Source: Hymenobacter sp. HSC-4F20 (GTDB taxonomy: Bacteria > Bacteroidota > Bacteroidia > Cytophagales > Hymenobacteraceae). Taken from it: a stretch of DNA of 64,000 nt. Below, piece after piece: positions 24,899 through 33,389 of this stretch. The notes under the pieces were generated by a model that was not told the DNA's origin, ran no database searches, and saw only the letters and a list, made by a program, of their open reading frames with translations. The stretch spans positions 434,001-498,000 of the forward strand of contig NZ_JAHZTD010000003.1 of NCBI RefSeq assembly GCF_019599275.1. The letters run 5' to 3'. Position 1 is the stretch's first letter. The number at the start of each line of letters is the position of its first letter. The position numbers were made by a program, and so were the translations under genes.

Positions 24899-26161
24899 AT
24901 GGCAGAGAAAATCACCATCAAGAACGGCAAGCTGAATGTGCCCGATCAACCCATCATCCCGTTCATCGAAGGCGACGGCACGGGTCCGGACATCTGGGCG
25001 GCTTCCGTCCGCGTGTTCGACGCGGCAGTAGAAAAAGCCTACGGCGGCTCGCGCAAGCTGGTGTGGAAAGAAGTAATGGCCGGCGAGAAGTCGTTCAAGC
25101 AGACTGGTAACTGGCTGCCCAACGAAACCCTGGATGCCTTCCGCGACTACCTCGTGGGCATCAAAGGCCCCCTGACTACCCCCGTAGGTGGTGGCATTCG
25201 TTCGCTGAACGTTGCCCTGCGCCAGGAACTGGACCTGTACGCCTGCGTACGTCCGGTACGGTGGTTTGAAGGTGTACCTTCGCCGGTGAAGCAGCCGAAC
25301 CTGACCGACATGGTGATTTTCCGCGAAAACACCGAGGACATCTACGCCGGCATCGAGTACATGAACGGCACGCCCCAGGCTCAGAAAATGCTGGAATTCC
25401 TGCAGGATGAGATGGGTGTGAAGAAAATCCGCTTCCCCGAGTCGTCTTCGTTCGGCATTAAGCCTGTGTCGAAAGAAGGCACCGAGCGTCTGGTGCGCGC
25501 TGCTATTCAGTACGCCATCGACAACAACAAGCCTTCGGTGACCATTGTGCACAAGGGCAACATCATGAAGTTCACCGAGGGTGCCTTCAAAACCTGGGGT
25601 TACGAGCTGGCAGAGCGTGAGTTCGGCGACAAAGTGTACACCTGGGCTCAGTACGACAAGGTAGCGGCCAAGCAAGGCCAGGAAGTAGCCGACGCCCAGC
25701 AGAAAGCTGCTCTGGAAAGCGGCAAAATTCTGGTAAAAGACAGCATTGCTGACGCCTTCCTGCAGCAGATCCTGCTCCGCCCCGCCGATTACTCGGTAGT
25801 GGCTACCCTGAACCTGAACGGCGACTATATCTCCGACGCCCTGGCCGCCATCGTGGGTGGTATCGGCATTGCGCCCGGTGCTAACATCAACTACGTAACG
25901 GGCCACGCCATCTTCGAAGCTACCCACGGCACCGCGCCCAAGTACGCTGGCCTCGACAAAGTGAACCCCGGCTCGGTTATCCTCTCGGGTGCCCTGATGC
26001 TGGAGCACATGGGCTGGCAGGAAGCGGCCGACCTGATCTACAAAGGCCTGGAAGCTGCCATTGCCTCGAAGCGCGTAACCTACGACTTCGAGCGCCTAAT
26101 GGACGGTGCTACCCTGCTGAAGTGCAGCGAGTTCGGCGACGAGATTATCAGCCGGATGTAG
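24899..26161 (+). CDS. icd: Isocitrate dehydrogenase (NADP+)
   Basis: 420 residues, cytoplasmic TCA-cycle enzyme converting isocitrate to 2-oxoglutarate. Closely follows the E. coli-type Icd: substrate loop IRSLNVALRQ with Ser102 (equivalent to the phosphorylated serine of E. coli), RENTEDIYAGIE, IVHKGNIMK, NLNGDYISDALAAIVGGIGIAPG and ATHGTAPKYAG near the cofactor site. Length is close to the E. coli protein (416). Single gene with its own terminator. Codon use is the strongest in the window for GC-ending codons mixed with 'gct/ggt', which fits a highly expressed gene. Confidence 0.97.
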   Translation: MAEKITIKNGKLNVPDQPIIPFIEGDGTGPDIWAASVRVFDAAVEKAYGGSRKLVWKEVMAGEKSFKQTGNWLPNETLDAFRDYLVGIKGPLTTPVGGGIRSLNVALRQELDLYACVRPVRWFEGVPSPVKQPNLTDMVIFRENTEDIYAGIEYMNGTPQAQKMLEFLQDEMGVKKIRFPESSSFGIKPVSKEGTERLVRAAIQYAIDNNKPSVTIVHKGNIMKFTEGAFKTWGYELAEREFGDKVYTWAQYDKVAAKQGQEVADAQQKAALESGKILVKDSIADAFLQQILLRPADYSVVATLNLNGDYISDALAAIVGGIGIAPGANINYVTGHAIFEATHGTAPKYAGLDKVNPGSVILSGALMLEHMGWQEAADLIYKGLEAAIASKRVTYDFERLMDGATLLKCSEFGDEIISRM

Positions 26162-26189
26162 TAGCTTGGCACTAGCCAATTAAACCACG

Positions 26190-26230
26190 AAACCCCGCGT
26201 TGGCTGCAAGGCCGGCGCGGGGTTTTTGTT
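26190..26230 (+). terminator. Terminator of icd
   Basis: AAACCCCGCG (26190-26199) pairs with CGCGGGGTTT (26215-26224) and is followed by TTGTTT. Confidence 0.85.
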
Positions 26231-26242
26231 TCATTAACCTAC

Positions 26243-26737
26243 ATGAAAGCTTTATATCCAACTGCACTGTTCATTTTATTATCGACAACTACTTGCACTC
26301 AACCTGCACATGCACCCGCTGATTTTACGCTTAGAATAGAAGATTATACTGACACTATCAACACATTTCAGGGTACGTTTACTAGGCGAGGAATAGCTTC
26401 AAATAAAGCAGGAGAGGTATTCAGAGATACCACTGTCCATTTTGATTTCACCTCCCAACAAAAGGACTCTATCTATAGAATGATGGGAAACACACATTTC
26501 TTTACTCTGCCGGCAGTTTTAACTCCACAGTGTAATGGTATAATTCACCCTTCATCAACTGATAATCTAGCCACTCGCTGTAACGGTGTTGAACATAAAG
26601 TGAGATTTGAAAATGGCTGTGAAACAGCAGACAATAGGGTAAAAGAATTTCAACGACTTCTGAGCTTTATTTATAAAATGGTATACAGAAATCCACAGAT
26701 TAGGGCGTTGCCTAATTCTGAATTATTCATATTATAA
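26243..26737 (+). CDS. AT-rich orphan secreted protein, function unknown
   Basis: 164 residues. The N-terminus MKALYPTALFILLSTTTC with a cysteine at residue 18 suggests a lipoprotein. Four further cysteines (CNG, RCNG, NGCET) could form disulfides. I recognise no family. The gene is visibly much more AT-rich than everything around it (many TTT, ATT and AAA codons), which points to recent acquisition. It starts right after the icd terminator, leaving little room for its own promoter, and has no partner gene. Confidence 0.65.
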   Translation: MKALYPTALFILLSTTTCTQPAHAPADFTLRIEDYTDTINTFQGTFTRRGIASNKAGEVFRDTTVHFDFTSQQKDSIYRMMGNTHFFTLPAVLTPQCNGIIHPSSTDNLATRCNGVEHKVRFENGCETADNRVKEFQRLLSFIYKMVYRNPQIRALPNSELFIL

Positions 26738-26785
26738 CTACTTACTTCAATCAGATTCTAAGCACACAGCCAATATGACTATGTG

Positions 26786-27043
26786 CTAAAGAGTCACTAA
26801 GGACAACCTATTATCCCTTTTTTTGCATCTTCCGTATGTTTGTGCATCTGATAGATAGTCGGTCTGCCAGATGCACAAACGGCGCCCAGAGCCGAAGCTC
26901 TGACCGCCGCCATCCTGAGGATGTCCGAGCCAGTGGCTGACCACAGTTCGAATTGTGCCTGTTAGAACTGCTTTCGTCAGTTTCAACACGACGTGAAACC
27001 AATTGGCTTTGTCAACTGATTTCTTTTTCGCACGTTTACCCAT
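26786..27043 (-). CDS. Doubtful small basic protein
   Basis: 85-residue reading frame starting MGKRAKKKSVDKANWFHVVL, with a Lys-rich start and a hydrophobic stretch (about 19-40), then a less protein-like tail after HWLGHPQDGG. It is low in GC at its 5' end. A 13-bp-arm inverted repeat (26838-26850 and 26868-26880) falls inside its 3' part. It could be a short real peptide whose true end is lost, a decayed mobile-element remnant, or chance. The rest of the 516-bp gap 26738-27253 holds only hairpins. Confidence 0.25.
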   Translation of the reverse strand: MGKRAKKKSVDKANWFHVVLKLTKAVLTGTIRTVVSHWLGHPQDGGGQSFGSGRRLCIWQTDYLSDAQTYGRCKKRDNRLSLVTL

Positions 27044-27082
27044 AACTGATCAGGTTGAGGGTGCGCTAATCACTCACTTCCT

Positions 27083-27120
27083 GAAGCCCCGGTTGTTCCC
27101 GCAGCCGGGGCTTCGTCTTT
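27083..27120 (+). terminator. Orphan plus-strand terminator
   Basis: GAAGCCCCGG (27083-27092) pairs with CCGGGGCTTC (27105-27114), then GTCTTTT. No plus-strand gene ends nearby; the closest is at 26737. Confidence 0.6.
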
Positions 27121-27189
27121 TCAGACGACGCGTTGGCGGGGTGACAACCGTGCGAATACAGTAAAGACTGCAACCGCCGGAGTAGCCCA

Positions 27190-27224
27190 ACAACAAACAG
27201 AGCGCCCCAGGTGGAGCGCTCTGT
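27190..27224 (-). terminator. Terminator of msrB
   Basis: On the minus strand, a 9-bp stem (27216-27224 with 27197-27205) is followed by TTGTTGTTG. Confidence 0.7.
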
Positions 27225-27253
27225 GAGGTTTAAGCCAGGTGTAGGGGTAGGCA

Positions 27254-27844
27254 CTAGTTGCCTAGCACACCGAATGCAGGACTTTTACTGGGCACGAAAT
27301 CGAGGACGATGGAATTCATGCAGTAGCGCTGGCCGGTGGGCGGCGGGCCGTCGTTGAAGATGTGGCCGAGGTGGGAGTCGCAGCGGCCGCAGAGCACTTC
27401 GGTGCGCTCCATCCCGAGGGTATTATCGGCCTCGTAGCGCACGGCTTTGGTGCGCAGAGGCTCGAAGAAGCTGGGCCAGCCGCACTCACTGGCAAACTTG
27501 GCCGTGGAGCGGAATAGGGCGTTGCCGCAGGCAGCGCAGTAGTAGGTGCCTTTGGCCTCGGCGTTCCAGTATTTGCCGGTGAAGGGGCGCTCGGTGTCTT
27601 TGCCGCGGGCTACGCGGTACACCTCGGGCGTGAGCACCTGCTTCCACTGCGCATCGGAGAGGCGCAGGCGGGTAGTATCGGTACGGGAGTAGTAGGGGTT
27701 GCGGCCGGTGGCAGAGGTAGCGGGCTTGGCGGCCGTTTTGGTGGCGGCTGAAGCTTTTGCTTTAGCAGGCGAGGTTTGGGCCTGCCCCTCGCAGGAGAAA
27801 CAGCAGGTGGCGGCCAGCAGCAGCCCAACAATGCGGAATAGCAT
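27254..27844 (-). CDS. msrB: Peptide-methionine (R)-S-oxide reductase, exported
   Basis: 196 residues from ATG 27844; a longer frame to 27874 is less likely. The N-terminus MLFRIVGLLLAATCCFSC is a lipoprotein-type signal, followed by a low-complexity Ala/Lys/Thr linker (about 22-48), so the enzyme probably sits on a membrane and repairs oxidised envelope proteins. MsrB domain from about 60: zinc ligands Cys103, Cys106 (CAAC), Cys152 and Cys155 (CGRC), signature GWPSFFEP, catalytic Cys175 in RYCMNS, and resolving-position Cys121 in SECGWP. No MsrA domain or neighbour is present. Confidence 0.93.
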   Translation of the reverse strand: MLFRIVGLLLAATCCFSCEGQAQTSPAKAKASAATKTAAKPATSATGRNPYYSRTDTTRLRLSDAQWKQVLTPEVYRVARGKDTERPFTGKYWNAEAKGTYYCAACGNALFRSTAKFASECGWPSFFEPLRTKAVRYEADNTLGMERTEVLCGRCDSHLGHIFNDGPPPTGQRYCMNSIVLDFVPSKSPAFGVLGN

Positions 27845-27993
27845 GGTGCAAATACTAGAGGTGTAGCTACACATACGCAGTTGCTACCCCCATCGGTTCC
27901 TCCACACCTGAACCGTTGGGGCCACTGCCTGGAACTAGCACCATTGTTGCGCTCCTAGGCGGGTTCTTCCTTTCTATTCCTCTGCTTATTTCT

Positions 27994-28338
27994 ATGAAAT
28001 GCTCCCTATTTCCTACCATCCTGCTGCTAGGCAGCCTAACGGCAGCGCAGGCCCAAACCTCCGTAGTGGTTAACCCTGACGGAACCCACTCGGTGCTACA
28101 CCAAACCGGCAGCTCAGCGGTACTGGTTAATCCGAACGGTACTCATACTGTGGTACCCAATGTGGAAAGCAACCCCACGGTCATCGTCAATCCCGATGGT
28201 ACGCACTCGGTGCTCCACCGCCATGGCAGCACTAACCTGCTAGTCACACCCAACGGCGCCCACCAGGTTCTGACCACCACTACCCCCGACACCACGCATT
28301 ACCTGCGTCTGCTGCGCATCAAGAAACGGAAGAAGTAA
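27994..28338 (+). CDS. Small secreted VNPxGTH-repeat protein
   Basis: 114 residues from ATG 27994, where the signal peptide MKCSLFPTILLLGSLTAAQAQ begins; the open frame upstream to 27916 is non-signal-like. The mature protein is built of four units of about 20 residues around V(V/L)VNP(D/N)GTHSVL, with the last unit degenerate (LVTPNGAHQVL), and ends in a very basic tail (LRIKKRKK). The regular alternation suggests short beta hairpins. I do not know a named family. It is divergent from msrB across about 150 bp. Confidence 0.7.
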   Translation: MKCSLFPTILLLGSLTAAQAQTSVVVNPDGTHSVLHQTGSSAVLVNPNGTHTVVPNVESNPTVIVNPDGTHSVLHRHGSTNLLVTPNGAHQVLTTTTPDTTHYLRLLRIKKRKK

Positions 28339-28414
28339 CCACGGAGAATTCCGGAAAGGCTCGTCATACAGAGACGGAGCCGAAACATGGCATCTCACGT
28401 TCTTCTACAAAAGG

Positions 28415-28505
28415 TCCTGTCGAGCTGGTCGAGACATCTCGCGTGCTGACGTTGGGTTAGTATCTCAACGTCAGCACGCGAGATGTCTCGACCAGCTCGA
28501 CAGGA
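28415..28505. repeat. Perfect 40-bp-arm inverted repeat
   Basis: Arms 28415-28454 and 28466-28505 are exact complements over 40 bp with an 11-nt loop. The arm includes CGCGAGATGTCTCGAC, which recurs at 15880-15895. Lies between two convergent genes (28338 and 28554); a bidirectional terminator role is possible, but the stem is far longer than needed. Confidence 0.85.
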
Positions 28506-28553
28506 CGTTCTTTACACTCTATATCTATAGCTACTGCAAACCCAACACTCCTG

Positions 28554-30047
28554 CTAGTTCTGTTGCTTTTTGAGGTAGGCGGCGGCAGCGGCGTTTTTGG
28601 GGTTGAGAGCCAGGGCGCGCTTGTAGTTTTTGGTGGCTAGCTCTTGGTTACCCAGGTCAGCGTAGGTTTCGGCGAGGCTGTCGTAAGTGTTGGCGCTCTG
28701 GGGGTAGAGGCTGACGTTGAGCTTGAACACCTCTACGGCTTCCCGCGCCATGTTCTGGCGGAGCAGCAGGTAGCCCCAGGCGTTTACTTCATCCTCAGGC
28801 AGCTGGTAAGCGGCGTTTTTCTTTTTCTCCTGGTTTACCAGCGCCGAGGCCTGGGCAAAGCCGCGCTTGCGCAACTCGGTGTGCAGGGCCCGGATGGTAG
28901 GCGGCAGCCCGAACCCGGCCACGGCGCGCATATCGGGGAGGTAATGGGCGGCTATTTCATCCATAAATACGTCGGGGTTGGCTCCGATGAGGTTAGTCAG
29001 GACTACAATGGCCAGGTCATCGTCGGGGTAGATGAACAGGGCGGAGCGGCCCCCTCCTACTGGCGCCACAGCGCGGTGCTCGGGGCGCGTTACCGTGGGC
29101 CAGCCCAGGGCGTAGCCGTTCAGCATGCGACTAAAACCGCGCTGGGTGCCGTTGTTGAGGTTGCCGGGCGTCCAGAGGGTAGGGAGACTGGCGGGTTTCA
29201 GGAGTTGGCCTTGTTGCAGGGCGATAATCCAGCGGGCTACCTCTTCGGCCGTAGAACTCATGCCGGCCGCCGTGCGCAACATAGGCGGAAACGTCTCGAA
29301 GGTATTGCGCAGCTGGTTGCCCCGGCGCATCTGCCCGTTGCTGTTGTGGTAGTAGGTGTAGCCCCGGGCTGCGTGGGGCAGCACGTCGTGGGCGTCGCCG
29401 AAGGTGGTGCGCGGCATCCCCACTACCTTCAGCTGGCGCTCCTGGATAAACTCGATGAACGGCTGCCCGCTGAGCTTATCAATGATTTTGCCCAGCAGCA
29501 GGTAGTTGGTTTGGTTGTAGGCAAACTTCTCGCCGGGCGCGAAGTCCATCGGCTGGGTTTGCACCTTGGCCCAAGCGGCGCTTTCATTTTCCTCGGTCAC
29601 CATCTCATCGTCGGGCATGATGTCGGGCAGGCCGGAGGTGTGGGTAAGCAGCTGCCGGACCGTCACGGACTGCCAGGCGGCGGGCAGCCCATCGAGGTAG
29701 CGCGAGGCGGGGGCCGTCAGGTCCAGCTTGCCGGCTTCTACCAGCTGCATCACCGCTACCCCCACAAAGGCCTTGGTAATAGAGTTGATGGTAAACCGCG
29801 TCTGGCCGGTTACCGGCACCGAGTCTTGCACATTAGCCAGCCCGTACTGCCCCGTCCGGATGATTTTACCATGCCGAATAACCGCTAGCTGCAGCCCAGG
29901 AATGCGGAGTTGGCGCATTTTGGCTTGCAGAAACAGGTCGAGGCTATCGGGAGGGGTAGCCGCTTGCGCCTGAGAGGCAGTGCCAAAGCTCAGGAACAGT
30001 ACAAGCCAGACCAGCGGGGCCCAAGTGGTTGTGCGTGGCGTTTTCAT
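28554..30047 (-). CDS. Serine beta-lactamase-like hydrolase with C-terminal TPR
   Basis: 497 residues with a signal peptide (about 1-29). Beta-lactamase/class C-like domain (about 35-350): nucleophile motif SITK (S-x-x-K), second motif region FAYNQTNYLLLG and a GGG at the KTG-box position (PVGGGRSALF). This family includes D-aminopeptidases and esterases as well as lactamases. The C-terminus (about 385-497) reads as TPR-type helices (VFKLNVSLYPQSANTYDSLAETYADLGNQELATKNYKRALALNP), a fusion common in Bacteroidota. Substrate is unknown; resistance to antibiotics should not be assumed. Confidence 0.88.
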   Translation of the reverse strand: MKTPRTTTWAPLVWLVLFLSFGTASQAQAATPPDSLDLFLQAKMRQLRIPGLQLAVIRHGKIIRTGQYGLANVQDSVPVTGQTRFTINSITKAFVGVAVMQLVEAGKLDLTAPASRYLDGLPAAWQSVTVRQLLTHTSGLPDIMPDDEMVTEENESAAWAKVQTQPMDFAPGEKFAYNQTNYLLLGKIIDKLSGQPFIEFIQERQLKVVGMPRTTFGDAHDVLPHAARGYTYYHNSNGQMRRGNQLRNTFETFPPMLRTAAGMSSTAEEVARWIIALQQGQLLKPASLPTLWTPGNLNNGTQRGFSRMLNGYALGWPTVTRPEHRAVAPVGGGRSALFIYPDDDLAIVVLTNLIGANPDVFMDEIAAHYLPDMRAVAGFGLPPTIRALHTELRKRGFAQASALVNQEKKKNAAYQLPEDEVNAWGYLLLRQNMAREAVEVFKLNVSLYPQSANTYDSLAETYADLGNQELATKNYKRALALNPKNAAAAAYLKKQQN

Positions 30048-30369
30048 GGGAGAGAAATAAGGAAAGCGTACAGATGCGGTGCGCCCGGCGGGGCTACGTT
30101 CGGACAGATGTAGCGTCGTAATATAGGGTTGCCTCTATTTTGAATTTTACTGCTGGTATAGATCCTCTAGGCAGGAGGCTTGCCCCCCCCACTATATGAG
30201 AGCTGCGCATCACGCGAGGCAGATGGTACAAACCGTATAGCTACTGCTTCAAAAACTTCTTTACATCAGCAGCGTGGCGCTCGGCTGGGGTAGCCGACCT
30301 TTCGCCTAGGATCAAAGGGCCAACCGGCGCGACTGGCGTAACTTGCAGCTTCACTTGGTTACCGGCTGT
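30048..30369. other. Intergenic stretch without recognisable feature
   Basis: 322 bp between divergent genes; it should hold the promoters of both. I see no clear -7/-33 pair and no repeat. Confidence 0.4.
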
Positions 30370-30672
30370 ATGCTTTCTTCTTTGCTGCGAACTTCTCTGG
30401 GCCGCCTGCGGGCAATTGGGTTTCTGGAGGGCATTTCCTTTCTGGTGCTGCTGGGCATTGCCATGCCCTTGAAATACCTGGCCGGGCAACCCGCGGCTGT
30501 GCGCTACGTGGGCATGGCGCACGGGGTGCTATTTGTGGCCTATGTGTTGCTGGTGCTACAGGTGAGCTTGGAGCATAGCTGGTCGTGGAAGAAGGCGCTG
30601 CTGGCCCTAGCTGTGTCGGTAGTGCCTTTCGGCACGTTCTGGGCCGATAAGAAGCTTTTCCGCCCGGAGTAG
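30370..30672 (+). CDS. DUF3817 family integral membrane protein
   Basis: 100 residues from ATG 30370. About three transmembrane helices (IGFLEGISFLVLLGIAMPLKYL, MAHGVLFVAYVLLVLQV, KALLALAVSVVPFGTFWAD). The pattern RxxGxxEGxSFLxLLxxAMPLKY and the end FGTFWADKKL are typical of DUF3817, a small family of unknown role, often near transporters. Alone in its transcript, followed by a strong hairpin. Confidence 0.85.
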   Translation: MLSSLLRTSLGRLRAIGFLEGISFLVLLGIAMPLKYLAGQPAAVRYVGMAHGVLFVAYVLLVLQVSLEHSWSWKKALLALAVSVVPFGTFWADKKLFRPE

Positions 30673-30687
30673 CGGGCTGCGCTACCT

Positions 30688-30737
30688 GCCACCACTCAGG
30701 TGCCCTCTCCAGGGGAAGCCTGCACCTGAGTGGTGGC
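30688..30737. terminator. Hairpin after DUF3817 gene
   Basis: 16-bp arms (30688-30703 and 30722-30737), perfect, starting 15 bp after the stop codon. No T-tract. Confidence 0.6.
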
Positions 30738-30828
30738 CACAACCGGCCTTCTCACTAGCCGTCTAACCACACCCGCCAGCGGCCAAGCGGTGCTCCTTCA
30801 GGAAAGACAAGCCAGCAATATTTTAACA

Positions 30829-30871
30829 AACAGCCAATTTTATTGAATAAACATCAATAAAATTGGCTGTT
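30829..30871. promoter_or_regulatory. AT-rich 18-bp-arm hairpin upstream of astacin gene
   Basis: Perfect arms (30829-30846 and 30854-30871) around a 7-nt loop, ending in GTTTTG on the plus strand and about 97 bp before the protease start. It may be a terminator for upstream transcription or an operator. Confidence 0.5.
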
Positions 30872-30967
30872 GTTTTGCAATACTCGCATTTATTCACAAC
30901 TTACGCTACAGGAGTTTCTCTTGCTTGCGCCGATCTTCACTTATCCACAACCATAACACTTGTATTC

Positions 30968-31816
30968 ATGCTCACATCACACGCAACCCGCTTGGCCCTA
31001 GTAGCAGCTATTGGCGCCTTTTCCGTAGCCAGCTGCAGTCAGGAGAATGACTCGGCGGCGGTGCAGCCCGCAGCCAGCAGCAGCCAGAGCGCTAAAGTGG
31101 AGGAAGCCTACCCCGGCCAGAACGGGAATAGCCAAGCAGGCTACCTCAGCGGTCAGCCCATTGAGTACCGCAGCATCAACGGCGAAAACATTTACGAAGG
31201 CGACATTATCCTGACCTCTGAGCAGGTGGCCAACACGGGAGCCCGGCCGGAAAGCGCCGGCCGCACATCGGGACGCTGGCCCTCGGCGGTGGTGTACTAT
31301 ACCATTGACGCCGCCCTGCCCAGCCAGAACCGCGTAACCGACGCCATTGCCCACTGGCAAACCAACACCGCCATCCGCTTCGTGAAGCGTACTACCCAGG
31401 CCAACTACGTTACGTTCCGGGTAGGCTCAGGCTGCTCCTCCAACATTGGCATGATTGGCGGCCGCCAGTATATCAACCTGGCCTCGGGTTGCTCCACGGG
31501 TAACACCATTCACGAAATTGGTCATGCCCTGGGCCTGTTCCACGAGCAAACCCGCAACGACCGGGACACCTACGTGAACATTCTCACCCAAAATATTCAG
31601 GCAGGCTACGAGAATAACTTCTCGAAGTATTCGGCATCAGGGTACGCCGGCACCGACTACGGAGTGCTTGACTTTGGCTCCATTATGATGTACGGCTCGT
31701 TCTCCTTCTCCTCAAATGGGCAGCCCACCATTACCAAGAAGGACGGCTCTACTTTCGACATCCAGCGCAGCGCGCTTTCAACCGGCGACAAGGCTGGTAT
31801 CGACGCCATGTACTAA
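30968..31816 (+). CDS. Astacin-family (M12A) zinc metalloprotease, lipoprotein
   Basis: 282 residues from ATG 30968. Signal with lipobox and Cys23 (FSVASC). Zinc motif HEIGHALGLFHEQ (HExxHxxGxxHE) followed by the Met-turn SIMMYGSFSF, both diagnostic of astacins. The segment between the signal and about residue 95 would be the short propeptide; ending on a C-terminal IDAMY is typical. The protease is probably anchored to the outer membrane and acts on exogenous protein. No inhibitor or processing partner lies next to it. Confidence 0.93.
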   Translation: MLTSHATRLALVAAIGAFSVASCSQENDSAAVQPAASSSQSAKVEEAYPGQNGNSQAGYLSGQPIEYRSINGENIYEGDIILTSEQVANTGARPESAGRTSGRWPSAVVYYTIDAALPSQNRVTDAIAHWQTNTAIRFVKRTTQANYVTFRVGSGCSSNIGMIGGRQYINLASGCSTGNTIHEIGHALGLFHEQTRNDRDTYVNILTQNIQAGYENNFSKYSASGYAGTDYGVLDFGSIMMYGSFSFSSNGQPTITKKDGSTFDIQRSALSTGDKAGIDAMY

Positions 31817-31840
31817 CCTCTTAACAAGAAGTTACCTTAC

Positions 31841-31872
31841 AAAAAAGGCACCCACTGGTGGGTGCCTTTTTT
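31841..31872. terminator. Bidirectional terminator, astacin / SDR
   Basis: 15-bp perfect arms AAAAAAGGCACCCAC and complement with a 2-nt centre between convergent genes. It has A/T tracts on both sides. Confidence 0.9.
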
Positions 31873-31893
31873 GGTGATTATGCCCGTGGCTGG

Positions 31894-32757
31894 CTAGGTA
31901 TTCAGCACCTCTCCGCCGTTGGGGTGAATGGCCTGTCCCGTGATGTAGGAGGCATCTTCAGAGGCCAGGAACACGTAGGCGGGGGCTACCTCGGAGGGCT
32001 GGCCGGGGCGCTTCATGGTCGTATCCTTGCCGAAGGAAGCTACTTTCTCGGCGGGAAACGAAGCCGGAATGAGCGGTGTCCAGATAGGGCCCGGAGCTAC
32101 GGAGTTTACCCGGATCTTTTTTTCAGCCAGTTGCTGGGCAATGGAGCGGGTGTACGCCGTAATGGCTCCCTTCGTGGAGGTATAGTCTACGAGCTGCTGG
32201 TTACCCCGGTAGGCATTGATGGACGAGGTGTTGATGATAGAGTCGCCCTCTTTCAGGTGAGCCAGTGCGGCCCGGGTCACGCGCACAAAGGAGAAAAAGT
32301 TGACCTGGAAAGTATCCTGCCACTGCTCGTCCGGTATCTCGGCCACGTCCTGATTCACGAACTGCTCAGCGGCATTGTTCACCAAGACGTTAAGCTGACC
32401 CAGTTCCTGTACCGTCTGATCGACAATGGACTGGCAGAACTGCTGGTCGCGCAGGTCCCCGGGCAGCGTCAGGCAGCGGCGACCTTCGGCTTCTACCAGT
32501 TGCCGGGTTTCGTAGGCATCCTGCTCCTCCTGGGGCAGGTAGGTGAAGGCCACATCGGCACCCTCGCGGGCAAAGTGCACGGCTACGGCCCGGCCAATGC
32601 CGGAGTCGCCGCCGGTAATAAGGGCTACTTTGCCCTGCAGCTTTTCGCTGCCTTTATACCCGGGCCGGATGTATTGCGGCTGAGGCGTCATTTCCTGTTC
32701 AATACCAGGCTGTTGCTCTTGCTGTTGAGGGGGCAGGGAGGTTGGCTTGTTTTCCAT
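31894..32757 (-). CDS. SDR-family oxidoreductase (YghA/YhxC type)
   Basis: 287 residues, cytoplasmic. Rossmann motif TGGDSGIGR, NNAAEQ, catalytic Ser (INTSSINAY) and Tyr-x-x-x-Lys (YTSTK), PGPIWTPL. The N-terminal Gln/Pro-rich extension of about 40 residues and GDSGIGR are typical of the YhxC/YghA stress-related SDR subgroup, NAD(P)-dependent and of uncertain natural substrate. Gln-rich N-terminus starts at ATG 32757. Confidence 0.92.
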   Translation of the reverse strand: MENKPTSLPPQQQEQQPGIEQEMTPQPQYIRPGYKGSEKLQGKVALITGGDSGIGRAVAVHFAREGADVAFTYLPQEEQDAYETRQLVEAEGRRCLTLPGDLRDQQFCQSIVDQTVQELGQLNVLVNNAAEQFVNQDVAEIPDEQWQDTFQVNFFSFVRVTRAALAHLKEGDSIINTSSINAYRGNQQLVDYTSTKGAITAYTRSIAQQLAEKKIRVNSVAPGPIWTPLIPASFPAEKVASFGKDTTMKRPGQPSEVAPAYVFLASEDASYITGQAIHPNGGEVLNT

Positions 32758-32864
32758 AGCATTGGTAAAAGATTGAGCTAGTACGAACGAAGGACAAACC
32801 GGCGGGTTTCCACTGTGCAGATAGATATTGAAATCTTTACACGAACCCCCATTTGCCCCCTTGC

Positions 32865-33389
32865 CTAATGAGCCGCGGCCCGTACTATGCGCGCCGTTAC
32901 CAGCACCTGCCCCACATGGCGCGTAGTGTGCTCGGCTGCGTGTACCAGCAAGCCTATTACGGTGCTGGGTAGCCCTGCCCGCCCTACCGGCCGAAACTCC
33001 GGGAGCGTAGCTTCAGGAGTGGCGCGCAGGGTAGCCAGCATGGTTTCTACCTGGGCCGAGAACTGCCGGAGCAACGCGGTGGTAGTAGCAGGCAGAGCGG
33101 GTCCGTCTTTCTCAGTGGCCAGAAACTGAAATTGCGCCTCGCTCAGCGGCTCATGACGGGCGTAAGTTTGCATCCGGTCAAGCACTCCGGCCAGGTGCCG
33201 CAGGTGAAAGCCCACGGACGCTACCCCGGCCGGCCGCTCTGGCAGGAGGTCGTCGGGGAAATCATGGAGGGCCGCCTGCACTTCTTCCCGGGCTTGCAAG
33301 AGCGCATGCGCCAGGGGCTGCAACAAAGGCGAGAGGTCCGGGAGTGGGCCCCGTAGCCACACTTCTGGCTGGGAGAGAGGAGTAGTCAT
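32865..33389 (-). CDS. DinB-family protein
   Basis: 174 residues from ATG 33389; a longer frame to 33644 runs over the promoter of the divergent aminotransferase and is unlikely. Four-helix DinB fold with the metal-ligand pattern: first His in VGFHLRHLAGVLDRM and the pair in VHAAEHTTRHVGQVL. DinB-like proteins include thiol-dependent transferases (bacillithiol, mycothiol) and maleylpyruvate isomerase; the substrate cannot be read here. Divergent from the aminotransferase at 33525. Confidence 0.85.
   Translation of the reverse strand: MTTPLSQPEVWLRGPLPDLSPLLQPLAHALLQAREEVQAALHDFPDDLLPERPAGVASVGFHLRHLAGVLDRMQTYARHEPLSEAQFQFLATEKDGPALPATTTALLRQFSAQVETMLATLRATPEATLPEFRPVGRAGLPSTVIGLLVHAAEHTTRHVGQVLVTARIVRAAAH

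Noticed and set aside
24893..26008. 371-residue minus-strand reading frame
   Set aside because: Opposite icd, which is certain from its conserved motifs.
26940..26975. GTTCGAATTG stretch resembling a tRNA T arm
   Set aside because: No acceptor stem or anticodon arm can be drawn around it.
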